NCBI GenBank assembly: GCA_032433765.1
Contig: JAVIAB010000124.1
Location: 74,077,746 to 74,141,745, forward strand
Direction of reading: 5' to 3'
DNA from: Megaustenia siamemsis
Taxonomy: Eukaryota; Mollusca; Gastropoda; Stylommatophora; Ariophantidae
DNA: 64,000 nt
The first letter of the stretch is position 1, and each line of letters opens with the position of its first letter. The translations under genes and the position numbers were made by a program. Positions 34,932 through 47,069 of the stretch are shown piece by piece. A model generated the notes under the pieces. That model worked only from the letters and a program-made list of their open reading frames with translations, did not search any database and was not told where the DNA came from.

Positions 34932-35396
34932 GTGGGTTTATTGCTTATGAGTACATAATATTTGCATACAAAGCATGCCCTAAAGATATGTGGCTGAAAT
35001 AAAAAAAGAATGTAAGATTTATAAATTAGCTAAAAATTACTTTAGGGACTCACTTATTTGACCTACACTCATGCATGAGAAAAATATGTAATTAATAATT
35101 GTAGTTGATATTTTAGTAACTCTAGCTTGTTGTAAATATTGTACCAGAACTAAGTAGTGTTACAGATCATAATATCAAGAAAATAAATAACATAAGCATG
35201 GGAAATGTGATGAATACATTTAATGCTAGGATTCAGAATGCCTTAGGGGAAGGAAATTCTTATTTATTTATATTATATGTGGCCAATTAACAAATTGGGA
35301 AAACAGGTTAGCAGCTATCATGTGGTCACCTTGTTGAATTTTGTGGTTAAACTCTATTTCTAGAGAGAGAAAGTGAGGCCCCGAAAAAATTTTGAG
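34932..35396. other. Intron, nothing recognised
   Basis: No supported feature. Confidence 0.5.
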
Positions 35397-35762
35397 ATTT
35401 TCAACCACTAATATCTTCAGTAATAAAGAAAAGACGATGGTCATACGTTGGACATGTGATGAGAAGAGATAATAATCGAATAGCAAAGCAAGCCCTCATA
35501 TGGGAAACAACAGGTAAAAGAAAAAAAGGAAGACCCAGGGAGACACTGAGAAGAACATTGATGAGAGAGGCAAGAGCAGCAGGAATCGGCTCCCTCAATG
35601 AGATAGAACTGCTTGCACAGAACAGAGACAGATGGCGAGATTTGATAAAATATCTTTAAAAGAAAACTGCTAGAACAAAAATTCATATAGGAGAAGGTGT
35701 ATCTTGGTCTACGCCCTATGGGCCGGTTACGGCTTGAAAGGTCAATAGATAGATAGATAGAT
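35397..35762 (+). mobile_element. L-A LINE 3' fragment
   Basis: 366 bp: C-terminal frame (HVMRRDNNRIAKQALIWETT … WRDLIKYL), UTR and four GATA units. Very close to the copy inside the piggyBac transposase, and similarly truncated. Confidence 0.92.
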
Positions 35763-35764
35763 AC

Positions 35765-36330
35765 CACTCTTTCTGACACTTTGGGAGATAAACCATATAT
35801 GGGATAAAGCAGGAGCATTTGCTTATGATGTATATGAAGAATTCCTTCTGTGTTCATGTTCTCTTATTGCGAATTAAATCTAAAAAAATTATGTCACCAT
35901 GGCAACATCCATAGTCATTTCAAGTTCATATCATTTGTCATATAACTTACCCCCCATCCAGATAGAAAGTAGTGTCTTTGGTTATTGACTTGGATAATGC
36001 ATTTAACGTAGTTAAGTATAAAATTTTATTTCTCACAGTAGTCAAATGTGGGACTGACCAATGGCTTATGAACTGGACATTAGCAGCACTAATACCATTC
36101 ATCTGTATTCACATGATGTATTGAAAGGAAAATGTTCATAGCTCCATTAGTACTGAGGTCACTGTCAACATTGTGCATGCATGTAGCGAATAATTTGATA
36201 TTTTTAAACATACAACTGACAAGTTGTAACTTGTGGCACTATTTGAGCAATGGTTATTGTTTATTAATTCTACTAACACTGTCTGGGTGAGCTGGATTTC
36301 TCTCCTCAATAGACTATCTGAAGCCTGAAG
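35765..36330 (+). mobile_element. L-H-like RT fragment, degraded
   Basis: Plus-strand blocks AGAFAYDVYEEF and VIDLDNAFNVVKYKIL correspond to VFAYDVFEGF and AIDLEDAYN of the 27268-30116 copy. No continuous frame. Confidence 0.55.
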
Positions 36331-36410
36331 TTTAATATCCTAGTGATAGTGAGTGTTCAGATGGTTGATTAAGTATGAGCACCTAACATAGTATGTGGAT
36401 GGGTCTGCTG

Positions 36411-37440
36411 TTATTTGTCTTTGCATAGAACTCTGACTGCTTGTTCACTTTTTTTCTCTGTACCTGGAACCATCACATTAACTTCATTGATGTTGATTTT
36501 CATGTTGTTTTTTGTGCCTGTACTGTTGGGTCTATTTAAGTGTTCATGTAGGTCTACTATTTTTCCATGTATTAGTGCCTGATCATCTTTAAATAGAAGC
36601 TCGTTGATTTCTTCTGTCTCTGAAGGGTAGGCTAATTTGTTTAAATAGTCATGTATGTAAAAAACAGTGGGGGTGGATAGTATGCACCCCTGTCTTACAT
36701 CTAATCTAACTTCGAAGTGGTCTGTGTAACCTGCTGCTGTTCTGACTGTGCAGTTGCTATTGACGTAGAGATTTTTAATTAGATTGGTCAGATGTTGGCT
36801 TACTCTGTATGTTGTGAGTATCTCCCCCAGTTGTTCACGGTTTACTCTGTTGAATGTTTTTTCCTGGTCAATGAAAGCTATGTACAAATTTTGATTGTGT
36901 TCTGTCATCTTTTCTGCTAGCTGTTTTAAGGTGAATAGAACGTCAGTTTTATGCTCAGAGAAATACACAGAAGATGGAGATAGATAAATATGAAGTAGCA
37001 ACGATAAATATATGCAGGATAAAAAATAAAGAAGTCGAACTTATAGAACTGGACCCTAGATGTAAGAACAATAAGAAAAATAACCTCTACAGAGATGAAA
37101 TGTGTTAGACAGGAACCAGTCTTTGAGATAAGATCAGAAATGAAGAACTGAGAAAAAAGCTAGGAATAGCCCCCGCCATAGAATATATAAGGAAACAACA
37201 TATAAAATGGTTTGGCCATGTGACAAGGCAGAAAGATCAAAACACAACACAACGAGCCTTCAACAAATGTTGTGAGAACACCAAACCCAAGGGTCGACCA
37301 CGAAAAATATGGATGGATGGAATATTAGAAGCACTAGGAAACATAACAACAGCAGAGGCGAACAGAAGAGCAAAAGACTGCAAATTATATCTCCCCTCAA
37401 AGCTGATAAGCAGATGAGGAAGCTCAAAAGAAGAAGAAGA
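36411..37440. mobile_element. L-G LINE, apparent 5' inversion
   Basis: 36411-37001 on the minus strand is RT: LYIAFIDQEKTFNRVNREQL, FEVRLDVRQGCILS, LLFKDDQALIHGK (catalytic box read as FKDD). From about 37002 the plus strand carries the RT C-terminal end: IEYIRKQHIKWFGHVTRQKD, GRPRKIWMDGILEALGN, then a (GAA)n tail at about 37425. Head-to-head parts of one family in 5'-inverted order fit twin priming with loss of the middle (about 120 codons). Two separate insertions are the alternative. Confidence 0.7.
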
Positions 37441-37535
37441 CATTTGAGAATCAGTTAACTGTAGTTCTGTTATTGGTCTTAGCCATTTTTCCACAATTTT
37501 AGCACATAACTTTCCTGCATGGTTGAGAAGTGATC

Positions 37536-37702
37536 ATCATCTTCATCATCATCAAGTACTATGCCTGCTGGCATAGGTGATCATGTTTCTCCACAACTTT
37601 CAATCTTGACATTTATTTATCATTTCTGTTGTTGACCTTCTGCCAAGCTATTCTCTTGAACTGTCTGATATCTTATTTCTTCCCTCTATCTTTTCATCAC
37701 AA
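37536..37702 (-). mobile_element. L-C LINE 3' end, short
   Basis: (CAT)n tail at left, then aggtgatcatg, ctccacaactttcaatct and gttgttgaccttctgcca as in the L-C 3' end at 10115 and 56453. Joins directly to an L-B RT fragment. Confidence 0.8.
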
Positions 37703-38430
37703 TGGACAGAATATATCAGTCAACTCTATGATGATGAAAGACCAGAATTAAACAATTCAAATGAAGACACAGGACTACCAATAATGCAGAGTGAAGTGGA
37801 GGACGCAATTCAACACATGAAAAGAGGCAAAGCTCCAGGTCCTGATAATATAACAATTGAAGAGATAAATGCATTAGGAGAGATGGGAGTACAAGTCATA
37901 ACACAATTACTCAATGACATATATAACACTGGACACATACCCGAAGATCTACTAAAATCTATCTTTGTAGCCATACCGAAAAAGTCAGCAGCCACTGATT
38001 GTGAAGATCATCGCACTATTAGTCTCATGAGCCATATGACTAAAATATTACTAAGAATCATCATGAGATGTGTAAGGAACAAAATAAAACCAGAAATAAG
38101 TGAGGAACAATGTGGATTTGTGGAAGGAAAGGGCACCAATAATGCAATATACATCTTAAGAACATTGATAGAAAGATTTATAGAGGTAAAAAAAGATCTA
38201 TATATGTGCTTTATAGACTAAACGAAAGCATTTGACAAAGTAAAGCATGTGGAAATAATCAATATACTGGAGAAATTAAACATTGATGGCAAGGATCTGA
38301 GAATCATAAAAAACATGTACTGGCAACAAACAACAGCTATATGAATTAACAACCAAACAGGACAATTCCAATATATAAAACAAGGAGTCAGACAAGGCTG
38401 TGTTCTGTCACCGGATTTGTTTTCACTTTT
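37703..38430 (+). mobile_element. L-B LINE RT fragment
   Basis: Open frame 37784-38221: KRGKAPGPDNITIEEINALG, FVAIPKKSAATDCEDHRTIS, EEQCGFVEGKGTNNA, then a stop exactly at the FIDY-TKAFDKVKH box. Continues to VRQGCVLSPDLFSL and ends abruptly before the palm YADD, where L-D sequence starts. Close to the L-B copy at 23787. Confidence 0.88.
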
Positions 38431-39085
38431 CGATGTTGTGCTGCAGTATAGATACCTGGAGTTCATCATCAACGACAAACTATCTTTGGATACAGAAATT
38501 GACACTCGCATTGGTGAAGCTGCTACCACCTTTGCCCGTCTTTCTAGGCATGTCTGGCAAAACAGCAAACAGACAATTAAAACAAAAGCCGCGGTGTACA
38601 ATGCCTGCATAATTAGTATCCTCCTGTATGACAGCGAATCTTGGACAACCAAGTAAAGCAGGAGAGAAGACTAAATGCATTCCATATGCGATGTCTGCGC
38701 TGTATTCTGGTATCACCTGGAAGGATAAAGTGACAAACGTGGAGGTCATGACTTGCACAAGTTACGCTGGCTTAGTCATGTACACCGTATGAAAGATGGC
38801 CGCATACCAAAAGATATACTCTACAGACAACTGGCAGATGGTAAAAGAACTAGAGGGCACCCAAAACTTCAATTTGTAGATGTGTGTAAATGCGATATAA
38901 AGACTCTGAACATAAACCCTGCAGCCTGGGAAGACATAGCTGCAGACTGCAATCCCTGGAAACACACTCTAAAGGTTTACCTCAAACAAAAAGCAGACAG
39001 ATTCATAGAGAAAGAGAATATATGGCAAAAGGAAAGAAAAGAAAAGAAAAAAATAACATTTCTAGGGGTGCTGAAAAATCCATAG
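38431..39085 (+). mobile_element. L-D LINE 3' fragment
   Basis: Blocks: YRYLEFIINDKLSLDTEIDT, SILLYDSESWTTK, then after a frameshift KLRWLSHVHRMKDGRIPKDI and KRTRGHPKLQFVDVCKCDIK. Same family type as 4500-5035. It starts exactly where L-B stops, making a chimaeric junction. Confidence 0.8.
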
Positions 39086-39700
39086 TCAATGACTGACGGA
39101 GGCTACTAAGTTTCTGCTAGCTAACAGAATAGTCTAATCTAACCAATTGTTCTCCACTTGTCTGGACCTTGTCTCTCATTCTGAGCTGTTTCTACTATGA
39201 TGACTGGATTAAGAAATGTCCCCTTCTTCGATTTTCACCTATTTACACCAAACATGATTTCCACAAGATAATCTTGAACTATAAAGTGATCTTTGGTTTT
39301 GTCTCAATAAACTCATAAGATAACTCTTATATTTATCCCTACTCCAAAGTTACCTTTTCCTAATATGATTCTTACATATGTAATTCTTTACATCTCTATA
39401 TCGATAATAATGTTAAAATAATCTAGCTCTGTGACACATCTTGTGTTTGGGGTCTGGACATCAGTCTCTATGTCCTGGTCTGTAACAATGTTGGTCACTT
39501 TTTCTGATATTGCTCAAAGTGTATACTTCAGAATAGCAAAATTGTAACCTGCTGACCTGCATAATAAGGATGTACACTAACTTTCAGAGATAAAATCTTC
39601 AAACACAATGTTGAATCTGAATATGAAATATTTTTGTGACATTGAAAACATTTTGCTCAAAATTTCACACTAGTCTCAAAATAGATCAGTTCAGACAAGA
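39086..39700. other. Intron, nothing recognised
   Basis: No supported feature. Confidence 0.45.
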
Positions 39701-40480
39701 CATGCTTATTATGTTGCTCTCTGAACAACTCAATTATGAAGACTTACCTCAGTAGTGTTCATTTTAATGGGCAAACCATGAAAAGATGTGAGAATTGGAA
39801 TGCCTTGGGGTTACTTTTGATCACAACCTTTCAGCCATTTTAACAAGTGTCAAGTTAGCAACTCATAATGTAGGAGAAGGCCTATCAACATTATAATTTA
39901 TGGCAGATGCACATTTGGAACATAGATTATTTGCTCTGTTATGTCATCTGTTGATTCTGTCTATGTTGAATTATAGAGTGAGCATCCTAACACTGTCCAG
40001 CATACTGTGCATATTGTTATAGTGAATTTAAAATGAGCAGTACAAATTGTCATGGTTACCAGAGTTATGCCAGTTTTGATTCCTTCAGTATCTTATCTAT
40101 TTTATGTATTGCTGGGAAGATCACTATTGAATGGTTTAATGTGCACCACATCACCTTAGCGGTATTGAAATTCAGTATAATGCTTAATACATCATATAAA
40201 TGATATATTAATTTTAATGTTCTCGGTACACATTTCATTATATATTGCATATTTGAATATGTCTTGTATATGAGAATATCATCTGTAAACATGAACATTC
40301 ATCCTGTACCTAATGTTTGAATTGCGCCAAGTGTTGCAAGGTGATTTAACGCAAGATAAAAATTAACTTGGAACATACCTTGACAGATGAGCATAGTCTA
40401 TAAATGTACCTGAACCGCTAGATAGAGTGTAGATGTTTTCTCCATCCAATCTTTTAGCTATTAGACCATTAACCATAGCT
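39700..40480 (-). mobile_element. Degraded LINE RT remnant, family uncertain
   Basis: Minus-strand frame at 40298 begins MFMFTDDILIYKTYSNMQYI, an RT catalytic box (F.DD), followed by LNFNTAKVMWCTLNHS, as in the post-palm segment of L-H. Remaining blocks are unclear. Confidence 0.45.
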
Positions 40481-41550
40481 TGATGTCACAGCTAGAATTC
40501 ATAGGTCCATTCTACCAGGTCAGTGATTTATGATGTGTCTAAAACTGCCATGAACATTTAATGCAGGCTTTCATGTGGTTTGTCAAGTTTCCCCACCTAT
40601 CCGGTGCGCAGAATGTATTAAATCTCTCAATGAGTCTAAAACTAAAGTCTTGCAAGTGCATTAGCATATTTGAAGTTTTCACACTGCAGAGCATTAAAAT
40701 TGTAAAGAAATATGTAAAACAATATTTCATTTTATATTATTCTATGTTATCATTTATATTTTAGGAAACAGGCAAATAATTGCAGTGCTGCAGTAAAGCT
40801 ACGTTACACCCCTACACTGGCTCCTATCATTTGTTATAATAGTAGGAAATCATGAACTACTTGTTTCAATACAACAACCCTCTGTCAGGCTCTTCTGCAG
40901 TTACAAAATCTGATGGAAACATTTTGAAGTCTTACCGTCTCCATTTTACAAAACTCTCGTCATCTTCTGGCATGCCTTGATCACTTTCATTTTCCTCCAT
41001 ACCATCCCAGTCTCCTTAGTGCAACTTTTGACAAACATATTCAGCTAATTGTCACCTGTGAAGGTCCTCTTTAAGCACTGGAACCGAGTCTGTTTTGGCT
41101 CAGTGATCATTGAATGTGCCTCAATAACTGCTGACCCTGCAATCAAATCCATGTCTTCGCTTTAATGATACACTCCCTTCTGGTTCATTGCAGCTGGTAG
41201 TGAGAACTTTAAAAGAATACCTCACACAGGAAGGCAACAATGAAGCTGAGGATAATTCACAGGTCAACGACATAATGGAACAAGGCATCATGAAAGGAAA
41301 AAGCATGAAAAGCATCCTCAGCAGAAAAGAACACATTATGTTCAATCAATGCAGGACAGGAACAATCAGTAGATGAACAATTCTGTGATTGTTGGAAAGG
41401 GGCAGTAGAGCAGATATGAGAATGCTCTGACTGCTGTGATACCAGTCTGCTAAAAGTTATTTTGTTATTATGTTTAAAATATATTTTATTGTTAATCAAT
41501 TGTTAATATGCGTTTACATATGAAAATTTACATATTAATGTCTCTTATAG
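40481..41550. other. Intron with one unexplained short ORF
   Basis: 41188-41376 encodes 62 residues (LVVRTLKEYLTQEGNNEAED…), preceded by a plausible acceptor (tggttcattgcag at about 41190). It does not fit between exons e and f, which already join in frame. Possibly the acidic C-terminal end of a transposase; not assigned. Confidence 0.35.
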
Positions 41551-41715
41551 GGCTGGGTAAAGAAGGCTGAAGATTATGTTAATGAACATCAGCTGTACCA
41601 GGACATATACCAGCAGTGTCAGGACTGGATACATGCAGCCAGAGATAAAATTTTTGTTTGTTCTGAAGTTGGTGGAGACAAACAGGCAATACAGAATAGG
41701 CTGGACAGACTTCAG
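41551..41715 (+). CDS. SYNE1-like: Nesprin-1-like exon f (spectrin-repeat segment)
   Basis: A 55-codon phase 0-0 exon. The acceptor is atgtctcttatag, the donor gtatgt. It starts GWVKKAEDYVNEHQLYQDIY, continues QQCQDWIHAARDKI and ends AIQNRLDRLQ. This is helix C of one repeat followed by helix A of the next (H..Y....Q..QDW). It follows exon e (CTTAE | GWVKKAED) in frame across a 6619-bp intron. No stop or frameshift. The tryptophan of QDW is the conserved helix-A core position. Confidence 0.8.
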
Positions 41716-42599
41716 GTATGTTAACCATTTGTATGTACTATGAACCATGGAATTAGTTCTATAGTCCAGTATCACAATCTATTCACTTTTCTAAGTATTC
41801 TTTTCTGTCAATGGAACCAGTTTCATCGCAGTCAGGAAAAAAGGTGCACAGTTCATGATACACACTTTTGGGTCACTGTAATGGTCATCGTTGGCTGCAC
41901 AACTTTCACATGCTATGTAGAGTTTGTGGTCAGTGAATGTACCCCAAGAATCATTGTTCCAACAAGGAAGTCAGGCCTCCAGAACACGCTCCAGCTGATG
42001 GTGAATTTGCTGCCGAACACAGTTCATACATCCTGTTTCAGGGCAAAGTCTGTTACAGTTAGACAACAGCCAATTGCCTGCAGCTTGAATCTCCATGCAC
42101 AGGCACCAAAACCATGTTTACTTTGTGGTCAGGTGAATGAATCTCCACAAATGAAAATCCAAACCAGAAAGAGTAACTTGAACAAAACACACTGCAACAA
42201 AAATGCACAAGTCCCAAATATGATTTGAAACCATTGCCATTTTGGCCTACCGCTCCAGCCAGAAGTCTAGATTTAAACATTTGCTTTATTTAATTATCTT
42301 CTCTTCTGTCTCCTAGATGTTTCTAATTATTGTAAATACATTGTAAATCAGGCGTCTGTTCCTTGCAACTATATGTATACTTTCTATGTGTGTTTCAGAT
42401 TAACTAGTCAATCTTCCTCTATGGTAGTTTATTTTAGATTAAGAAACGTTTGACCTGTTCCCCATAACATCTTACAATTGATAATTGTATTGTTATACTA
42501 TAAGACTTACATTCATGAGAGGGGTAAATTAGTTTTGTTTAGTTGACAGGTTATCCTCATTGCACATCAGTGAAGTCCATACATGCCCATCTCTCTTAT
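41716..42599. other. Intron with an unassigned open stretch
   Basis: A 162-codon open frame (41740-42228) overlaps the start of the intron. No motif that I recognise; composition is slightly less AT-rich than the surroundings. It may be part of a repeat. Confidence 0.35.
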
Positions 42600-45240
42600 G
42601 AAGTATCTTCTTCATTGTGTGGGGACTTACAACACTGGTGTTGTATTGGTTGATAAGTTTTCTTTTAGACTCTTTGCATAGTGCTTGCATCTGGCATCTC
42701 CCACCTTGACATTCATGCAGTCTGTTTATGGTTGTGGATGCTAATTTTTTTTAGTAAATTTTACATCCACCCAGAGTGCATTCAGAATGCCAGTGCAGTC
42801 CATTGCCCATCTGCACTCAACATCTGCCAAACTGGGAAGTGTCAGCACACTTATTACCTCTTACACCCATGTGCCCTGGCATGAAAATGAAGCAGACCTT
42901 TGTTAGAATAGACCTTTCCAGAGACTCTAATCAATACCATCAAGCCTAGCCAGTTGTGATCTTCGTGAGCATACTCATTGAGTCCCTGAGGAAATGCACA
43001 TGTGTATAAGGCTGTGTCTCAAACCACATTAATGCTTTTGTAACAGCCATAATTTCCACGGTAAAACTACTTGTAGTCAATGTGAAAGGACCAATATCTT
43101 GCTTCACAGCTGTACTTCAAACATGAGCTGTGAAAGCCCATGAGTACCATAAGTGCCTAATAATAGACTCATCTGTGTAAATGACTATGTCTCTCTCAGA
43201 AGAGTTCTCAGAGATCAGGCCTGCACTTCTGCCTCAGCAAATGAGTTTTTTGTCAACATTTTCTGCCCAGTGTGACGACAAGAAAGGATGTACTGCGCTC
43301 TGACAGCACTCATACCAACTCCTTTTTGGGTTCTATGTCCTCGGTTGAACACACATGCTGAACAATATCCATAGCCTGCACCATTCATGATTCTCCTCTT
43401 TTTAACCTCCTGCCTTTTGTAAATTCACAGTAGCAAATGATTGGGGTATACATTGATTCGAAGGCTCATGTTCAGCAAAGTCTTATTCTGTCTGCCATGG
43501 TGGGAAAATTGAGGATGTAATGCGCACTAACTCTGTATTTTGTGTGCACCCAAGGTTGATGCCCATTGCCTTATTTTGTATCCTTTCCAGTCTATTTGTG
43601 TATTGCTGAGAGTCGGGATTGTCAATGGATGCTCATTCACAGACAGAACCAGCCCCTTGGTATAAGAGAATAAGAATAGAAAACCATGTCACTGTTGTCT
43701 TCATCTGATTGACAAGTGCTCTTGTCTCCCCAACCACACCACTTGCTTATGCAATCAAGTTCTGTTTGAAGTTCTCCTGCAACATTCTCTCTGTCTCTGC
43801 CCTGGCAATATACCAAAACATCAGCATAAGATAATGTTCTGCACCATCCTATGATATGCTTGCTTGTGATTCTTACAGTGTTGGCTGGAAATAATGGCGA
43901 ACTCTGTGGAAGGCTGGAGTGAATTGCCATTTGTTCAGGGCTCCATGTACCACATTTAAATACCACCTTTTGTTGCAAAAAGGCAACAGAAATCCAATTA
44001 AGAGGGAAAGAACTGATCCTGATTTCAAGAAGCTGAAACATCAGGAAATCCAGAGATACTCTGTTGTATGCATTTTGTAGGTCAATTGCAGTAGCAAAGG
44101 TTTCAACGCCTGAATGTAAGGCCTCATATATACCATAGTCAAATATCGCAGCATTTACCCAAGTCTCTCTGTTTAGATGGTATTCTCAGGTGTAGAAGAA
44201 GATAATGACTTTGCAGCAGATAGGTTAATTTCCTAGCAATTATTTTCTCCAATAACTTATCCCCCATTTTGTATGGTAATTATGCAAGAGCCTTGTATTT
44301 TTATATGGTCTTTGTGTGGCTTTAGCAGAAGTAACAAATAACTATGAAGCCAGCCTTCATTGACAGTAGCACTCATGATACTGCAGTTATACATGCTTCC
44401 TTCTTCTTTTTCTTCTTTCCTTCCTCATTTGCCTTTCAGCGTCGATGGGAGATATAATTTGCGGTCTTTTGCTCTTCTGTTCGCCTCTGCTGCTGTTATG
44501 TTTCCTAGTGCTTCTAATATTCCATCCATCCATATTTTTCATGACCATTGGGTCTGGTATTCTCACAATGTTTGTTGAAGGCTCGTTGTGTTGTGTTTTG
44601 ATCTTTCTGCCTTGTCACATGGCCAAACCATTATATCTGTTGTTTCTTTATATATTCTATGGTGGGGGCTATTCCTAGCTTTTTTCTCAGTTCTTCACTT
44701 CTGATATTATCTCTCAGACTGTTTCCTGTCATTCGTCTGACACATTTAATCTCAGTAGAGGTTGTTTTTCATATTTTTTGCATCTAGGGTCCAGGTCTGG
44801 CATTAGTAGAACAATGTTGGGATGAAGATTGTATTGTATAGTGCTCATTTTGTCTCTAGAGTTTCATACAAGATACTTCCTAGTTCCTCCAAATCCTCAT
44901 CAGATAACTTACCATTGTTCTCATACTGAATACTATTTGGGAACCTGGAACACTGTTTTTTATGCTTTAACACATCTTTGATCTCATCTACTGCAACAAT
45001 AATTTTCCTCCATTCTTTGGGTCCTACACCTGTCAGAGATAGCTGTAATGACCTATCATCATTTTGATCGCTCTGCTCAAGATAGTGAGATAATAGCACT
45101 CTACCCTTGCTTTCATCCCTTTATTTGTCAGGTAAGATCTAAGCTCTAGAAGTCATGAACACAGTTATTCTTCACTGTGCTATTCATGCTCCCATAAAGC
45201 TGACAGAATAACTTCAGTGAGTTGAGCTTGCTCAACTGCT
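42600..45240 (-). mobile_element. L-H LINE, old copy, interrupted by L-G
   Basis: Minus strand. 45240-44860: segment matching the RT N-terminal region (LLSHYLEQSDQNDDRSLQ, corresponding to LLARYIEQTDQRNKAVRI in the better copy). 44390-43630: NWISVAFLQQKVVFKCGTWS and LSYADVLVYCQGRDRENVAG (palm box SYADV). 43600-42600: degraded thumb and RNase H region. The L-G fragment 44395-44858 splits it. Many frameshifts; older than the 27268 copy. Confidence 0.7.
44395..44858 (-). mobile_element. L-G LINE 3' fragment inside L-H
   Basis: Complement of the L-G 3' end: (TTC)n tail at about 44399, then the complement of the IWMDGILEALGN region (ttccatccatccatattttt) and of WFGHVTRQ. Same family as 37002-37440 and 45655-45975. 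Confidence 0.8.
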
Positions 45241-45654
45241 CTATTTTACAATTTTTTGCCTAAACTAATCACATGACTTCTTTGTTCAACACCTGAGTCT
45301 TTGAGTTTTTTGTGCTGATCACTGTAAATTTCTGATCACTGTAAATTTCTTCAACCTATGTACCTTGTTTATTTTTATCTCTACCTTAATAATATGGGCT
45401 GTTACTCTCTTTAGGTTTCATTACTAATTCTATCATAGTTATGTCTCTACACCATAACATTGAGAACCATCTCAAAACCTATTTTGGTTCTATAAACTTG
45501 AAGGGGATTAATTATTCGCATTATTCTCTATCATGAGACTATATTTTAATATTTTTTCTCCAGCATTCTATTCTACACTCCCTCCTCACCTTCCCCACAT
45601 CCCCTTCTTCTTATACCTCCTCCATTCATTTTTAAAACCACTCTTTCATAAAAC

Positions 45655-45975
45655 CACATCCAGTGCCACATATAAAGAAATGAAGAACTGAGAAAAAAGC
45701 TAGGAAAAATCCCTGCCATAGAATATATAAAGAAACAATATATAAAATGGTTTGGTCAAGTGACAAGGCAGAAAGATCAAAACACAACACAACGATCCTT
45801 CAATAAACGTTGCAACACCCTTCCCAAAAGCTGACCACGGAAAAGTTGGATTGACAAAATATTAGAAGCACTAGGAAACAACAGCAGCAGAGGCAAACAG
45901 AAGAGCAAAAGACTACAAATTATATCTCCCCTCGACGCTGAAAGTCAAATGGAGGAAGGAAAGAAGAGGAAGTGC
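45655..45975 (+). mobile_element. L-G LINE 3' fragment
   Basis: RT C-terminal end: AIEYIKKQYIKWFGQVTRQK, then a degraded GRPRK…KILEALGN block and a (GGAA)/(GAA) tail. 45241-45654 before it shows nothing that I recognise. Confidence 0.8.
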
Positions 45976-46269
45976 AGCATATTGTTTTTTGAATACTGAC
46001 TAATGTTATTTTCATTACCTTTGTTTTTAGTGTTAACTTTCCTAAGACTTTCAGAATTTATTATCTGTTTGTTCTCTGTTGAAAAGCTATTAGTTATGTA
46101 TCAGTCCTATCTTATCTCCTAATCTGAAACATCATATTTTTGATTATTTTCTTGTCAATATTGTCTAAAAATGTAATGTTTCTGTTATCAAGGCGGATCT
46201 CTTGGAATTTGGACATTGAGTCTTTCACATTTGAAAATATCAGTACTGTATGTTATCTTTAAAATACTT

Positions 46270-46675
46270 TGTATACCATGGAATGAATTCAAGACTAGTT
46301 CAGAAATAAGAAAAATGACAAAGCATTAAAAAATATCATCTGTAATCAAGTGAAGGTAGTTATATGTTGTTCATCTGAAGAGAAGAGATAACAAAAGAAT
46401 GTCAAATTATGCCCTCAAATGGGAACCAAAGAGTGAAAGAAAAAGAGGTCGACCTAGATAAATACTATAAGGAATACTAAGGCAAGAGGCAACAGCATCA
46501 TCTTCCTTGCTGAGATCGAGTGACTTGCCAAGAACAGGGATGATAGCTGAGATACAATGTGTGTCCTGTGCAAGATCTGACACTTGGTAACAAAGATCGT
46601 TGGACATTAGTGAGTCTAGAATTTCTGCCCAATTTCTGTCTTCAAGTTTGAATGAACGATAGATGGATAGACTTT
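46270..46675 (+). mobile_element. L-A2 LINE 3' fragment, degraded
   Basis: Blocks matching KYLGIPWNEFKTS…, gccctcaaatgggaacc, gaaaaagaggtcgacct and a gatagatggatag tail at about 46650. Many indels; older L-A subfamily. Confidence 0.7.
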
Positions 46676-46873
46676 ATTTTTTACAGTATACATAATTTAC
46701 TTTGCCTACTTTTAACAGGCTTGAAGCTTTGCCTTCAGCTTTTATTTCACTCCATTACACTCAGTTACTACAGTTCCAGTATTTGTATAAGATCAATTTA
46801 AACATTTTTTTTCATTCTAATTTAAAGATATAATTTTATAATAGTCAATCTTGGTGTATCAATTTTATAACAG

Positions 46874-47069
46874 GATTTTATGGGAAATTTGCGAGAAGGA
46901 GAAGCCAAGATCAAATCTGCTCATCAGCAGAGGGAGAAAACAATGACTCACACATCTCCTCATGGCCAAAATATTCTCAGAAATGAACTCCATTCATTGA
47001 GCTCTGAGTGGGACTCCTTAGTAGCCGGAGTGAATGAGACTCATCAAGGACTAATACATGCTATTGAAG
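46874..47069 (+). CDS. SYNE1-like: Nesprin-1-like exon g (spectrin-repeat segment)
   Basis: 196 bp starting in phase 0 and ending after the first base of a codon (gaa g | gtgaaa). The acceptor is ttttataacag. The peptide starts DFMGNLREGEAKIKSAHQQR, contains ILRNELHSLSSEWDSLVAGV and ends LIHAIE. The L...l..Le.eWd.l...v pattern is helix B/C of a spectrin repeat. The split glycine/alanine codon is completed by the first two bases of exon h, the only non-phase-0 junction among the seven internal introns here. The downstream intron of 6555 bp holds the L-E/L-F composite. Confidence 0.8.
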
